64,000 bases of DNA, from assembly GCA_021813405.1 (NCBI GenBank), contig JAKAKS010000051.1, positions 1 to 64,000 on the forward strand. The letters run 5' to 3'. Both the position numbers and the translations under genes were made by a program. Below are positions 1 through 9,288 of the stretch, in pieces (positions within the stretch are counted from its first letter, which is position 1; the number at the start of each line of letters is the position of its first letter). Source of the stretch: Nitrospirota bacterium. GTDB lineage: Bacteria; Nitrospirota; Thermodesulfovibrionia; Thermodesulfovibrionales; JdFR-88. Below the pieces are notes generated by a model. The model was not told where the DNA came from. It made no database searches and worked only from the letters and a program-made list of their open reading frames with translations.

Positions 1-301
1 GAAAATATTCGGGACACATCCCAGATTCTTTAGGAAACCTTCATAATACCGGAATGGCCAGTAGCGCGAGTTAGAGGGTAAATCACGCACCCGCAAGCCA
101 TCCTACGTTCATGTCACTTTCTGGACGCAGTCCGCTCCATATAACCGCTTCCGGCCTGCGCGTGTTCCTACTGGAAATCATGTCCTTTGCCCCCCGGCAA
201 GGCAAAAATAAAACCAGCCGCTTCCACCTGGATTGAAACCCCGCCCGGCTTTCTTTTAAACTAATTAGTCGGGGTCTCAAGCCCTGCCCAAAGAGGATTT
301 T
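1..301. other. Leader region upstream of uvrA, no gene recognised
   Basis: No reading frame here looks like a real protein; the track ORF at 83-511 on the minus strand is mostly antisense to uvrA. A possible uvrA promoter is TTGAAA (233-238), an 18-bp gap and TAAACT (257-262). An AGAGG ribosome binding site precedes the uvrA ATG. The end of whatever gene lies further left is not visible. Confidence 0.4.
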
Positions 302-2815
302 ATGCAGGAATATATAGTAATCAAGGGCGCCAGGGAGCATAATCTGAAGGACCTGGCCCTGAAGATACCAAGGCAAAAGCTCACAGTTATAACCGGCCCA
401 TCTGGTTCCGGCAAAAGCTCGCTGGCCATAGACACCATCTACGCCGAGGGGCAAAGGCGGTATGTTGAGAGCCTCTCTCCCTACGCCAGGCAGTTTCTTG
501 GCGAGCTGCAAAAGCCGGAGGTGGACTCCATCGAGGGGCTTTCACCCTCCATTGCCATCCACCAGAAGACGATAACAAGCAGCCCGCGCTCCACGGTGGG
601 CACCATCACGGAGATATACGACTACGCCAGGGTACTTTACACCCGCATAGGAAAGGCCTTCTGCTACAAATGCGGGGCCGGGATATCAGGCCAGTCCACA
701 GCGGACATAAGCGCGGCCATCAGGGACCTGCCGGAGGAAACCAGGGTACAGATACTCTCCCCCATAGTGCAGGACAGGAAGGGCGAGTATAAAAAAGAGC
801 TTTCCCAGATGAAGGCCGAGGGGTTTTTAAGGGCGCGGATAGACGGCCAGATGGTGGACCTCACGGAACAGGCCGCACTGGCAAAATACAAGAGGCACAC
901 CATAGAAATAGTTATAGACAGGCTCCGGATAAAAGCGGGCACGGGCAGACAGGTGAAAAACGCCGTGGAGACCGCGCTTAAATACTCCGACACGGTGATA
1001 GTAAACCTTATCGACCTTGGGCGTGACATGATATTCAGCAGCAAGGCGGTATGCCCCAAGTGCGGGGTAAGCTACCCGGACATCAACCCTATGTTCTTCT
1101 CCTTCAACAGCAGGGCAGGCGCGTGCCCTTCCTGCCGGGGGCTTGGTTACAGCTCCTATTACGAGGACGATGAGGAGATGATAGAGGAAAGCAAGCCCTG
1201 CCCTGCCTGCCATGGTATGCGGCTGCGGCCGGAGGCCCTTAGCGTAAAGGTTGGCGGGCTGAATATAGGAGAGTTCGCCAGCATGTCCGCCAGGGACTGC
1301 CTGGCCTTCGTAAAAGGGCTGGAACTGGACGCGAGGGAGCGGCTTATAGCCGAACGGATGCTGAAGGAGATAACCGAAAGGCTTGAGTTCCTGGGTAAGG
1401 TTGGGCTTGGCTACCTGACTTTGGCAAGGACATCGCTTACGCTTTCTGGCGGCGAATCCCAGAGGATCAGGCTTGCGGCCCAGATGGGCTCCGCCCTGAC
1501 CGGCGTGCTGTATATACTGGACGAGCCTACCATCGGGCTTCATCCAAGGGACTCCGGCATGCTGTTAGACAGCCTTGAATCCCTTACGGCGCAGGGCAAC
1601 ACCGTGATAGTGGTGGAGCATGATGAAGAGACGATGGTGCGCGCGGACCACATTGTGGACATGGGGCCGGGCGCGGGCACGCTGGGGGGGCAGATTGTGT
1701 CCGAGGGCAGCCCGGCGGAAATAATGGCGGACCCTCACTCGCTTACCGGGAAATACCTGAAGGGCACGCTGGAGATACCTGTTCCGGCGGCGCGCAGGAA
1801 GGCGGACCCAGAAAAAAGGCTGGAGGTAACCGGGGCCAGGGCGTTCAACCTCAAAAATATAGACATCAAAATCCCGCTTGGTGTTCTCATATGCGTCACC
1901 GGGGTGTCGGGCTCCGGCAAAAGCACGCTGGTTTCCGAGATAATCCTTAAAGGGCTGGCAAAGGAGTTTTACGGCTCGCCGGACCAGCCGGGCAGGCATT
2001 CGGAGATACGCGGGATGCAGCATCTTAGCAGGGTTTCCTCCGTGGACCAGGCGCCCCTTGGGAAAACCCCGCGCTCCAACCCGGCAACGTACACCGGCGT
2101 ATTCAGCTACATAAGGCGGCTTTTCAGCATGTCTGCGGAGGCAAAGGTGCGCGGCTACGGGGATTCGCGTTTCAGTTTCAACGTTGCCGGCGGGCGGTGC
2201 GAGACATGCAAGGGGGAAGGCCTGAAGAAGATGGAGATGCACTTCCTGCCCGGCGTTTACGTGCCGTGCGACGTTTGCCGCGGGGCGCGGTACAACAAGG
2301 AGACCCTGGAGATATTCTACAAGGGCAAAAACATCGCGCAGGCGCTGGAGATGACCATATCCGAAGCTTTGGAATTTTTTGAGCGCATCGCCCCAATACA
2401 GAGGCGGCTGAAGGTGCTGCAGGATGTTGGCCTGGGCTATCTTAAACTTGGCCAGCAGGCAAATACGCTTTCGGGCGGCGAGGCGCAGAGGGTACGCCTT
2501 TCACGTGAGCTTGGCAAAAAGGCACAGGGCGGCACGCTGTATATACTTGACGAGCCCACCACGGGGCTGCACTTCGATGATGTTGCCCGGCTGTTGCAGG
2601 TGCTGAACGGGCTGGTGGACAAGGGCAATACCGTACTGGTTGTGGAACATAACCTGGATGTGATAAAGTCCGCTGATTACATAATAGACCTTGGGCCGGA
2701 GGGCGGGGACGAAGGCGGGTATCTTGTGGCCTGCGGAACGCCGGAGGATGTTGCCGCCGTGCCTGGCTCTCACACAGGGGCGGCAATAGCCGGAAAGCTG
2801 CACTCAAACAGATAA
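302..2815 (+). CDS. uvrA: Excinuclease ABC subunit A, compact form
   Basis: DNA-damage recognition ATPase of nucleotide excision repair; it loads UvrB onto lesions. Two ABC ATPase modules are visible: Walker A motifs near residues 32-40 and 534-542, and two LSGGE signatures. The UvrB-binding region (about residues 117-250) is present. Zinc-module cysteines are seen at C251/C254, C275/C278 and C300/C303, and again in the second half (GGRCETCKGEG, VPCDVCRG). At 837 residues it is roughly 100 shorter than E. coli UvrA. The missing part lies between C278 and C300, where typical UvrA has the insertion domain. The flanking motifs are intact, so this looks like a natural compact variant rather than a broken gene. 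The ATG has an AGAGG site upstream, and apbE follows after one base. Confidence 0.96.
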   Translation: MQEYIVIKGAREHNLKDLALKIPRQKLTVITGPSGSGKSSLAIDTIYAEGQRRYVESLSPYARQFLGELQKPEVDSIEGLSPSIAIHQKTITSSPRSTVGTITEIYDYARVLYTRIGKAFCYKCGAGISGQSTADISAAIRDLPEETRVQILSPIVQDRKGEYKKELSQMKAEGFLRARIDGQMVDLTEQAALAKYKRHTIEIVIDRLRIKAGTGRQVKNAVETALKYSDTVIVNLIDLGRDMIFSSKAVCPKCGVSYPDINPMFFSFNSRAGACPSCRGLGYSSYYEDDEEMIEESKPCPACHGMRLRPEALSVKVGGLNIGEFASMSARDCLAFVKGLELDARERLIAERMLKEITERLEFLGKVGLGYLTLARTSLTLSGGESQRIRLAAQMGSALTGVLYILDEPTIGLHPRDSGMLLDSLESLTAQGNTVIVVEHDEETMVRADHIVDMGPGAGTLGGQIVSEGSPAEIMADPHSLTGKYLKGTLEIPVPAARRKADPEKRLEVTGARAFNLKNIDIKIPLGVLICVTGVSGSGKSTLVSEIILKGLAKEFYGSPDQPGRHSEIRGMQHLSRVSSVDQAPLGKTPRSNPATYTGVFSYIRRLFSMSAEAKVRGYGDSRFSFNVAGGRCETCKGEGLKKMEMHFLPGVYVPCDVCRGARYNKETLEIFYKGKNIAQALEMTISEALEFFERIAPIQRRLKVLQDVGLGYLKLGQQANTLSGGEAQRVRLSRELGKKAQGGTLYILDEPTTGLHFDDVARLLQVLNGLVDKGNTVLVVEHNLDVIKSADYIIDLGPEGGDEGGYLVACGTPEDVAAVPGSHTGAAIAGKLHSNR

Positions 2816-2816
2816 T

Positions 2817-3851
2817 ATGGGGAGCAAAGGATTGAAAAAAAAAGCGGCTGCATTCATTGTAATCATGGCCCTGCTGGCGGTATTGCCGGCTTCGTGCAAG
2901 AGGGCCGGGCAGGATAAGGAAAAGATATACAGGAAAAGCTCCATCCTGCTGGACACGCTGGTAACGATAACCGTTGTTGCCGGTTCGCCAAAGCAAGCCA
3001 ATGATGCTATCGATGCCGCATTCGCCGAGATAGCCAAACTGCAAAAACTTATCAGCTTCTGGGACCCCAAAAGCGAGATATCCGAACTGGGAAGGGAATC
3101 CGGGATTAGGCCGGTAAAGGTATCGCCGGAAACACTGGACCTTATAAAAGACGCCGTTTACGTTTCCAAAAAAACCGGGGGCGCGTTCGACTGCACACTG
3201 GGGCCGGTTATTAAAGCCTGGAACATCCCTTACAGCAAAAAAATACCAAGCAAGGCAGTTCTGGACGCGGCGCGGAAACTGGTGGGTTATCAGAATATAA
3301 AAATAGACGAGGCCAATTCAACTGTGTTCTTCACCAAAAAAGGAATGTCCTGCGATACGGGCGGCATCGCAAAGGGATGGGCCGCGGACTACGCAGTAAG
3401 GGTGCTGAAGGCGCACGGCATAAAGGCGGGGATTGTAGCGGATGCCGGTGATATGAGGGTATTTGGAAAAAAGCCGGATGGCCACGGGTGGATGGTGGGT
3501 ATCCAGAACCCAAGGCCCAAGGGCAAAAACAGCCAGACGATAGCAAAGATTGAACTGGTGAACGCGGCCATATCCACCTCCGGGGATTACGAGAGGTATT
3601 TCATAATAAACGGCGTGCGGTACAGCCACATCATAGACCCCAGAACGGACTATCCGGCGCACGGGTTTGAAAGCCTTACCATGATAACACCAAAAGGCGT
3701 ATGGTCCGACGGGTTCTCTAAAATCTTCGTGCTTGGGCCCCAAAAGGGGATGCCCCTTGTAAACGCGCTTGGGTTCAACGCTGTGGCCGTGGACTCCAGG
3801 GGCAAGATTTATTACACCCCCGGCCTTAAAGGGAGGCTTATTTTCAAATGA
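2817..3851 (+). CDS. apbE: FAD:protein FMN transferase, ApbE family lipoprotein
   Basis: Periplasmic enzyme that attaches FMN through a phosphoester bond to threonine in flavoproteins such as RnfG/NqrC, using FAD. Its 344 residues are normal for the family. The N-terminus has basic residues, a hydrophobic stretch and LPASC near residue 27, suggesting a lipoprotein signal (the -3 position is an atypical proline). Family motifs include [14 protein letters not shown] (flavin site), [20 protein letters not shown] and an acidic SDG near the C-terminus in the metal-binding position. It begins one base after uvrA stops and overlaps yacG by four bases (ATGA), so the three are probably cotranscribed. 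No flavoprotein partner is seen in the window. Confidence 0.93.
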   Translation: MGSKGLKKKAAAFIVIMALLAVLPASCKRAGQDKEKIYRKSSILLDTLVTITVVAGSPKQANDAIDAAFAEIAKLQKLISFWDPKSEISELGRESGIRPVKVSPETLDLIKDAVYVSKKTGGAFDCTLGPVIKAWNIPYSKKIPSKAVLDAARKLVGYQNIKIDEANSTVFFTKKGMSCDTGGIAKGWAADYAVRVLKAHGIKAGIVADAGDMRVFGKKPDGHGWMVGIQNPRPKGKNSQTIAKIELVNAAISTSGDYERYFIINGVRYSHIIDPRTDYPAHGFESLTMITPKGVWSDGFSKIFVLGPQKGMPLVNALGFNAVAVDSRGKIYYTPGLKGRLIFK

Positions 3852-4042
3852 AGACAAAATGCCCCGTGTGCAAAAAAGAGGCGCAGTGGGAAGGAAACCC
3901 CTTCAGGCCTTTTTGCAGCGAAAGGTGCAGGCAGATAGACCTGGGGCTGTGGGTGTCTGAAGAGTACAGGATACCCGGCGAGAGCGCAGAAAAAGAAGAC
4001 GTCAAAAAAACCGGTGAGGACGGAGGGGAAGAAGATGAATGA
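3848..4042 (+). CDS. yacG: DNA gyrase inhibitor YacG, zinc-finger protein
   Basis: Small zinc-binding protein of 64 residues; the E. coli homologue binds GyrB and inhibits gyrase. The Cys4 zinc site is clear: CPVC near the N-terminus and C-x3-C in FCSERC, followed by the family signature [17 protein letters not shown]. The C-terminal tail is acidic and probably disordered. It overlaps apbE by four bases and the next gene by a few bases, consistent with translational coupling. Confidence 0.92.
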   Translation: MKTKCPVCKKEAQWEGNPFRPFCSERCRQIDLGLWVSEEYRIPGESAEKEDVKKTGEDGGEEDE

Positions 4043-4400
4043 AGCGGAGGCGGCCCTGCATGACGCCGTGGCGGAGGAGCTTAAAAAAAGGCTGCGCCAC
4101 CAGTACAGGGACATTAAAACAAATCTCTCCGGACAGAAAACGCACGAATACAAGGGGTTGTACCCGGACATGATTCTCTCGGAACAGGGCATGGTCCTTG
4201 CCATTCTGGAAATAGAAACTGAAAATTCCTTCAATCCTGATAGAATTGAATTATGGAAACAGCTGGCGGGTTCCGGGGCAAGGCTTATGCTGATGGTGCC
4301 GAAATCGCTGAAGCCCAGAATAGCCTCCGCCCTGTGGGACGCCGGGCTGGTGGACAAGGCGGCTGTTGGCAGCTACGAGATATCGATTCAAATGCCTTAG
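4035..4400 (+). CDS. Conserved hypothetical protein with PD-(D/E)xK-like motif
   Basis: I do not recognise a named family. The ORF opens at 4014, but the ATG at 4035 follows a good GGGGAAGA site and just overlaps the end of yacG, giving 121 residues beginning MNEAEAAL. The segment [12 protein letters not shown] followed by LEIETENS puts a PD and an E-x-E on adjacent predicted strands, as in the PD-(D/E)xK nuclease fold; no lysine follows the second acidic pair. It could be a divergent restriction-endonuclease-like protein, or a non-catalytic relative. Confidence 0.75.
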   Translation: MNEAEAALHDAVAEELKKRLRHQYRDIKTNLSGQKTHEYKGLYPDMILSEQGMVLAILEIETENSFNPDRIELWKQLAGSGARLMLMVPKSLKPRIASALWDAGLVDKAAVGSYEISIQMP

Positions 4401-4415
4401 CTGGAAGGAGGGCAT

Positions 4416-4814
4416 ATGGCAATCGGGACCGATATGAAGGTTAAAATAAAGATCGGGCCGGTATCACTGGACGCGCAGTTGCTGGATACCGAGACGGCCA
4501 GGGCAGTTTATGATCTTCTGCCAATCGAGGGCTTTAATAACGTGTGGGGCGACGAGTTCTACTTCGAGATACCGCTCTACATCCCCGCGGATACTGGCGC
4601 CACCTGCAACGTAAACGTGGGCGACATCGGGTACTGGCCGCCTGGCAAGGCCATAGCAATATTCTTCGGCCCTACCCCGCTTAGCGGCCCTGACGGCAAA
4701 CCCGTGCCGGCCAGCGATGTGAACCTGATAGGCAAGGTGACCGGAGACGTAAAGGAACTTGCGCGCGCAAAGGATTTTAATCCCATAATAATAGAAAAAA
4801 CTAACGAGGAATAA
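4416..4814 (+). CDS. Cyclophilin-like fold protein
   Basis: A 132-residue protein resembling the small cyclophilin-like family (TM1367-like). Supporting features are the N-terminal strand VKIKIGPVSLDAQLLDTETA, the central WGDEFYFEIPLYI and the GDIGYWPPGKAIAIFFGPTPLS block typical of that fold. No signal peptide or membrane segment, so it is probably cytoplasmic. The ATG has a strong GGAGG site six bases upstream. Function is not established, and prolyl isomerase activity should not be assumed. It lies between the PD-(D/E)xK-like gene and dapB in the same run of genes. Confidence 0.8.
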   Translation: MAIGTDMKVKIKIGPVSLDAQLLDTETARAVYDLLPIEGFNNVWGDEFYFEIPLYIPADTGATCNVNVGDIGYWPPGKAIAIFFGPTPLSGPDGKPVPASDVNLIGKVTGDVKELARAKDFNPIIIEKTNEE

Positions 4815-4831
4815 AGGAGGGTTTGCCCGGG

Positions 4832-5644
4832 ATGACAAGGATCCTTGTAGCTGGGGCGATGGGACGCATGGGAGGGCGCATAGCCGCCCTGGGGCTGGAA
4901 ACGGAAGGCATAGAGCTTGCTGGCGGGTTTGAAAGAAAAGGGCATCCGGATGCAGGCAGGGACATGGGTGAGTTGCTTGGGCTTGGCAAAAAGCTGGGCG
5001 TTTCCCTGTCTGATGACATAAAAGCAGCGCTGGATTTGACTAGGGCGGACGTGGCGATAGACTTCACTTCGCCCGCCTCCACGCTTGAAAACCTGGGGGC
5101 ATGTTCCGCGGCCGGTAAGGCCATGGTAATCGGCACAACCGGATTCAAGCCGGAGGAACTGGAAGAGATAAAGAAACTCTGCTTGCGCGTGCCGTGCGTG
5201 ATGGCCTCCAACATGAGCCTTGGGGTAAACCTGCTTTCAAAGGTGGTTGCGCAGGTAGCCGCAGCCCTTGGCCCGGATTACGATATCGAGATTATCGAGG
5301 CTCATCACAGGCACAAAAAAGACGCCCCCTCCGGCACGGCGCTGATGCTTGCCAAGTCCATAACCAGCTCGACAGGCAAAAGCCTTGACGATGTAGCTGT
5401 GTATGCCCGGAAGGGCATGATAGGCGAGCGTGCAAAAGGGGAGATTGGCATCCAGACGATAAGGGCCGGGGACATTGTTGGCGAGCACACGGTAATCTTT
5501 GGCGGCCTGGGGGAAAGAATAGAGGTTACGCACAAGGCGTCCAGCAGGGACACGTTTGCGCGCGGAGCGCTGCGGGCCGCGTTATGGCTGGCCGGCAGGA
5601 AACCCGGGCTTTACGATATGCAGGACGTGCTTGGGCTGAAATAA
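4832..5644 (+). CDS. dapB: 4-hydroxy-tetrahydrodipicolinate reductase
   Basis: Reduces the product of DapA with NAD(P)H in lysine and meso-diaminopimelate biosynthesis, so it feeds peptidoglycan synthesis. Motifs: Rossmann VAGAMGRMG at the N-terminus, GTTGF, and the active-site block EAHHRHKKDAPSGTAL with paired histidines and lysine. The track starts at TTG 4823, only a couple of bases from the AAGGAGG site; the ATG at 4832 has better spacing and begins MTRILVAGAMG, so I prefer it (270 residues). It is the last gene of the run that begins at uvrA. Confidence 0.95.
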   Translation: MTRILVAGAMGRMGGRIAALGLETEGIELAGGFERKGHPDAGRDMGELLGLGKKLGVSLSDDIKAALDLTRADVAIDFTSPASTLENLGACSAAGKAMVIGTTGFKPEELEEIKKLCLRVPCVMASNMSLGVNLLSKVVAQVAAALGPDYDIEIIEAHHRHKKDAPSGTALMLAKSITSSTGKSLDDVAVYARKGMIGERAKGEIGIQTIRAGDIVGEHTVIFGGLGERIEVTHKASSRDTFARGALRAALWLAGRKPGLYDMQDVLGLK

Positions 5645-5810
5645 TCATAATTTTTGTGGTTTAAAAGAGATGCTTTTCCTGGCCGTTTTGTTTGCCTTGC
5701 GGGGAAACGCGGGGGCGGTTTCGCGGAGCGGATGCGAACACCCCCCCGCGGAAAAAATAAAAACTTATATAAAAGAAAAAATATACCGGCAAATGCCGCC
5801 GCAGGCCTTA

Positions 5811-6218
5811 CTAATAAAGCGTTATCCCTTTATCATGCATGTACTCCTCAACAGCTTTTTTTGAAAAGAAATAAAGCTGATAAAAATAAAAGAGCGCCAT
5901 GAAAAAATTTATCAACCAGTTGCCGATAAGGCTGCCTCTATTTTGATAATGATTATTACGTACAACAACAAGCGTTAATACCGTCATGACAGCATAAAAT
6001 TTTATCAAAGGGCTTACCCAGACCTTTTTTCTTTTTAACCCCGAATATATTATTAAATTCCAAATCAGAAAGAGGCTTAATTTAGGCAGGGCGTTCAAGC
6101 CATATGTATGTGAAAATCCGGACAACAAATAAATAATCCCGAAAAACCCCAGAATCGAGAAGCTCAGATAAATCTTCCTCAGTATGCCAAGCCTGGATTC
6201 GATGCTGTCTTTCCGCAT
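5811..6218 (-). CDS. Small integral membrane protein, unknown function
   Basis: Not recognised. From the ATG at 6218 (MRKDSIESRLG) the protein has 135 residues; the track start at 6284 would add 22 poorly supported residues. About four hydrophobic segments are visible (for example LSFSILGFFGIIYLL, LSLFLIWNLIIYS, FYAVMTVLTLVVV and the LINFFMALFYFYQLYFF stretch). The C-terminus FFSKKAVEEYMHDKG resembles tails of small bacterial membrane proteins of unknown role. The gene is more AT-rich than its neighbours and is isolated and oppositely oriented, so it may be a recent arrival. The coherent hydrophobicity argues it is real. Confidence 0.65.
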   Translation of the reverse strand: MRKDSIESRLGILRKIYLSFSILGFFGIIYLLSGFSHTYGLNALPKLSLFLIWNLIIYSGLKRKKVWVSPLIKFYAVMTVLTLVVVRNNHYQNRGSLIGNWLINFFMALFYFYQLYFFSKKAVEEYMHDKGITLY

Positions 6219-6813
6219 TCTCTTTTTTCCACTAATAAGGGCGCGTATTGCGCAGGCCGGGCCGGCCAGGGCCGCTTGCAGCATCCATTATACGCAAAAT
6301 TGTACCTTCCAGCCTTATAAAATTCACCTTTAAAACTTTGGCTCTTCAGGATTTTTGCTTGGGAAAGGACTTAGTTTGTTGGCTGTTGGTTTGCCTTACC
6401 CTTGGGGAAGCGGGCGATTTCGCAAAGCGGGCGCGGCGGACCTGCCGGCAGTCAATCGGCGATGGCCGTTTGCCGTATTCATGTAAGCCGCGCATGGTCA
6501 ATCCGCTGGGTAAGACCGCGCCCTAACGGATGCGAATACCGGCCGCGTAAAAAATCAGAGAACAGAATGGCATTAATGAAGCAAGAGCAACAGAAGCGAA
6601 GCCCATGGCCCCCGGCTATCGCCGGGTGACTACCTTTGGGAGCGCGCCTAACATCCACAAGATGCCTGAAGAGGCAAATTCACTTCTAAAAAATTTTTAG
6701 CCACTGAATTGCCGGGGGCATGCATATACTTTATAATTGTAAACGGGACATAATTGTAAAGCGGGGCGCGGGGCGCAGCGCCGCCATAAAATTACGGAGG
6801 GAATCATCTTAAA
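6219..6813. other. Intergenic region upstream of glgB
   Basis: About 0.6 kb without a convincing gene; the small ORFs here are GC-rich shadows. The right-hand end holds the glgB promoter and two copies of ATAATTGTAAA (6733-6743 and 6750-6760). A GC-rich stretch around 6390-6440 and 6525-6550 loosely resembles one at about 5690-5760, on the other side of the small membrane-protein gene. Confidence 0.4.
6709..6737 (+). promoter_or_regulatory. Candidate sigma-70-type promoter of glgB
   Basis: TTGCCG (6709-6714), exactly 17 bp, then a perfect TATAAT (6732-6737), about 75 bases upstream of the glgB start. An 11-bp element overlapping the -10 is repeated 17 bp downstream and could be an operator. 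Confidence 0.6.
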
Positions 6814-8733
6814 ATGGAAACGGGCGTAATCCACGGGGTCAGCCTTTTAACCGAGCTGGACGTATATCTTTTTAAAGAAGGGAACCATTCCAGGCTCCAT
6901 GACAAGCTTGGCGCCCATGTAATAGAGGCCGACGGCACAAAAGGGACGTGTTTTGCGCTGTGGGCGCCCAACGCCCTTGGCGTTTCCGTAATAGGCGACT
7001 TTAACGGCTGGAACACTGAAAGCCATCCGCTTTCGCCGCGCTGGGACGGCTCCGGCATATGGGAAGGGTTTGTGCCAGGCCTTGGGCACGGCGCGCTGTA
7101 CAAATACCACATAGTATCGCGTTTCGGCAATTACAAGGCGGACAAGGGCGACCCCCTGGCTTTTTTCTGGGAGGTGTCGCCTAAAACCGCCTCGATAGTT
7201 TGGGACTTGTCTTACGAATGGGGCGACAACGACTGGATGGACAGCCGGAAATCCAGAAACTCCCTGGGCAGCCCCTTCAGCATTTACGAAGTGCATCTTG
7301 GCTCCTGGCGGAGGGTGCCCGAAGAGGGCAACAGACCTCTTACCTACCGGGAGCTTGCCAATTATCTGCCGGATTATGTGGCCGGCATGGGATTTACGCA
7401 TGTGGAGTTTATGCCCCCCATGGAGCACCCATTTTACGGCTCCTGGGGATACCAGGTGCTGGGGTTCTTTGCCCCTACCAGCCGGTACGGCACGCCCCAG
7501 GATTTCATGTACCTGATAGACAAGCTCCATCAGAAGGGCATAGGGGTGGTGCTGGACTGGGTGCCTTCCCATTTTCCCGATGACGCTTACGGGCTTGGAT
7601 TTTTCGACGGCACTCATCTTTATGAGCACCAGGACCCCAAAAAAGGCTTCCATCCGGAATGGAAAAGCTCCATATTCAATTACGGCCGCAACGAAGTAAA
7701 GGCGTTTCTTACAAGCAGCGCCATGTTCTGGCTGGAAAAATACCATGCCGACGCGCTGAGGGTGGATGCCGTTGCCTCCATGCTGTACCTGGATTACGGC
7801 AGGCGTGAAGGCGAGTGGATACCCAATCATTACGGCGGCAAGGAGAATATTGAGGCAATTGCCTTCATCAGGAGCGTAAACGAGGCCGCGTACACCCGGC
7901 ACCCGGATATTGAGACCATCGCGGAGGAATCGACCGCCTGGCCCATGGTTTCCCGCCCACCGTATCTGGGGGGGCTTGGTTTTGGAATGAAGTGGAACAT
8001 GGGCTGGATGCACGATACGCTCAAGTATTTCTCGCTGGACCCCATCTTCCGCAAATACCACCATAACGACCTCACCTTCAGCATCTGGTATGCGTTCTAT
8101 GAAAATTTCGTCCTGCCTCTGTCGCATGATGAAGTTGTATACGGCAAAGGCTCGCTGCTGGGAAGGATGCCCGGTGACGACTGGCAGAAATTCGCCAATC
8201 TGAGGGCGCTGTTTGGATACATGTGGGGCCATCCCGGCAAAAAACTGCTCTTTATGGGCGGAGAGTTCGGGCAATGGAACGAGTGGTATCACGAGGAGAG
8301 CATCCATTGGCACCTGCTGCAATATCAGGCGCACCAGGGCGTGAACAAGTGGGTGCAGGACCTGAACGCGCTTTTGAAAAGCGAACCGGCGCTCTATGAG
8401 AGGGACTTTGAGATGGACGGCTTCGAGTGGGCGGATTTCTCCGACTGGGAAGGAAGCGTTATAAGCTTTGTCAGGAAAGGCCGGCCGGACCATGAGAAGG
8501 TGCTTGTAATCTGCAATCTCACGCCGGTGGTGAGGAAGAATTACCGTATCGGCGTGCCTGAAGGCGGGTACTGGAAGGAGCTTTTAAACAGCGATTCCAC
8601 CATATACGGCGGAAGCGGACAGGGCAATATGGGCGGTGTGGAAGCAGTGCCGGTGCCAATGCACGGCAGGTATCATTCGCTTACGCTTACGCTGCCGCCG
8701 CTAAGCGCAATGTTCTTCAAGCGGGCAAGGTGA
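6814..8733 (+). CDS. glgB: 1,4-alpha-glucan branching enzyme
   Basis: GH13 enzyme that introduces alpha-1,6 branches into alpha-1,4-glucan in the cytoplasm. Layout: N-terminal CBM48-like domain (about residues 30-125, with [10 protein letters not shown]), catalytic barrel (about 150-520) and C-terminal beta domain. Active-site residues by family alignment: nucleophile D318 in ALRVDAV, acid E371 in IAEEST and transition-state D439 in [12 protein letters not shown]. At 639 residues it lacks the extra N-terminal N1 module of E. coli GlgB. It probably works with glgE and treS-mak nearby. A GGAGG lies somewhat far (13 bases) from the ATG. Confidence 0.96.
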   Translation: METGVIHGVSLLTELDVYLFKEGNHSRLHDKLGAHVIEADGTKGTCFALWAPNALGVSVIGDFNGWNTESHPLSPRWDGSGIWEGFVPGLGHGALYKYHIVSRFGNYKADKGDPLAFFWEVSPKTASIVWDLSYEWGDNDWMDSRKSRNSLGSPFSIYEVHLGSWRRVPEEGNRPLTYRELANYLPDYVAGMGFTHVEFMPPMEHPFYGSWGYQVLGFFAPTSRYGTPQDFMYLIDKLHQKGIGVVLDWVPSHFPDDAYGLGFFDGTHLYEHQDPKKGFHPEWKSSIFNYGRNEVKAFLTSSAMFWLEKYHADALRVDAVASMLYLDYGRREGEWIPNHYGGKENIEAIAFIRSVNEAAYTRHPDIETIAEESTAWPMVSRPPYLGGLGFGMKWNMGWMHDTLKYFSLDPIFRKYHHNDLTFSIWYAFYENFVLPLSHDEVVYGKGSLLGRMPGDDWQKFANLRALFGYMWGHPGKKLLFMGGEFGQWNEWYHEESIHWHLLQYQAHQGVNKWVQDLNALLKSEPALYERDFEMDGFEWADFSDWEGSVISFVRKGRPDHEKVLVICNLTPVVRKNYRIGVPEGGYWKELLNSDSTIYGGSGQGNMGGVEAVPVPMHGRYHSLTLTLPPLSAMFFKRAR

Positions 8734-8739
8734 TGCGGT

Positions 8740-9216
8740 TCAGGCCGGGATTGTCCTTTTCCTGGCCTCTATAAGGCGGCAGCCGTGGGCTTTTCCCTCG
8801 GTAAGCAGCATACTCAGCAGTTGCTTTAATTCGCCTTCGGCCTGTTTTGAGATAAGCACGTTCAGGAAAGATTCTATGGTGGAAAGCTCCAGCGAGGCGG
8901 CTATATCAAGGGCCTGTTCATGCGTGAGTGCCTGGCCCGATGCCCTTTTTTTGATCTCGTTTACTTCAGCCAGGGCCTTCTGTGAAAGAGGCAGGCTATC
9001 AGGCGCCCAGACTGGGATTTGCCCGCTGTGCTTGAAACAGTTCAGCATCAGGAAAAGCCTTGCGTGCCCTTTCTCTTCATCCGCCAGGCTTTTCCATAAA
9101 ACGCTTTCTTCCGGGAAACGAATGGCGAACTGGCTGTAGATCTCGGCTGTGGTGTGCTCGACAGCCACGCAGGTTTTAAGCAATTCAGTTTGCTGGTCCA
9201 AGGGCACGCCTCTCAT
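8740..9216 (-). CDS. Ferritin-like / rubrerythrin-like di-iron protein
   Basis: A 158-residue four-helix-bundle protein. Candidate metal ligands follow the ferritin-like pattern: glutamate in CVAVEHTTAEIY, E-x2-H in DEEKGHARL, glutamate in LELSTIESF and E-x3-H in EGKAHGCRL. No rubredoxin CxxC domain is present, so it is not a full rubrerythrin. A role in oxidative-stress protection or iron handling is an inference from the family. It is convergent with glgB, ending six bases after it, and divergent from the SDR gene, so it is its own transcription unit. Confidence 0.8.
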   Translation of the reverse strand: MRGVPLDQQTELLKTCVAVEHTTAEIYSQFAIRFPEESVLWKSLADEEKGHARLFLMLNCFKHSGQIPVWAPDSLPLSQKALAEVNEIKKRASGQALTHEQALDIAASLELSTIESFLNVLISKQAEGELKQLLSMLLTEGKAHGCRLIEARKRTIPA

Positions 9217-9288
9217 TTTAATTTTATAAAAAGGGTTAGTGGGATGTCAAAGCTTGCTGCACGCGGAGGTTTGTGATAAAAGATTCGC

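Noticed and set aside
83-511. Minus-strand ORF at the window start
   Set aside because: Mostly antisense to uvrA with no protein-like pattern.
6847-8493. 548-residue minus-strand ORF opposite glgB
   Set aside because: Antisense shadow of a GC-rich gene; no recognisable domain, while glgB has all catalytic motifs.
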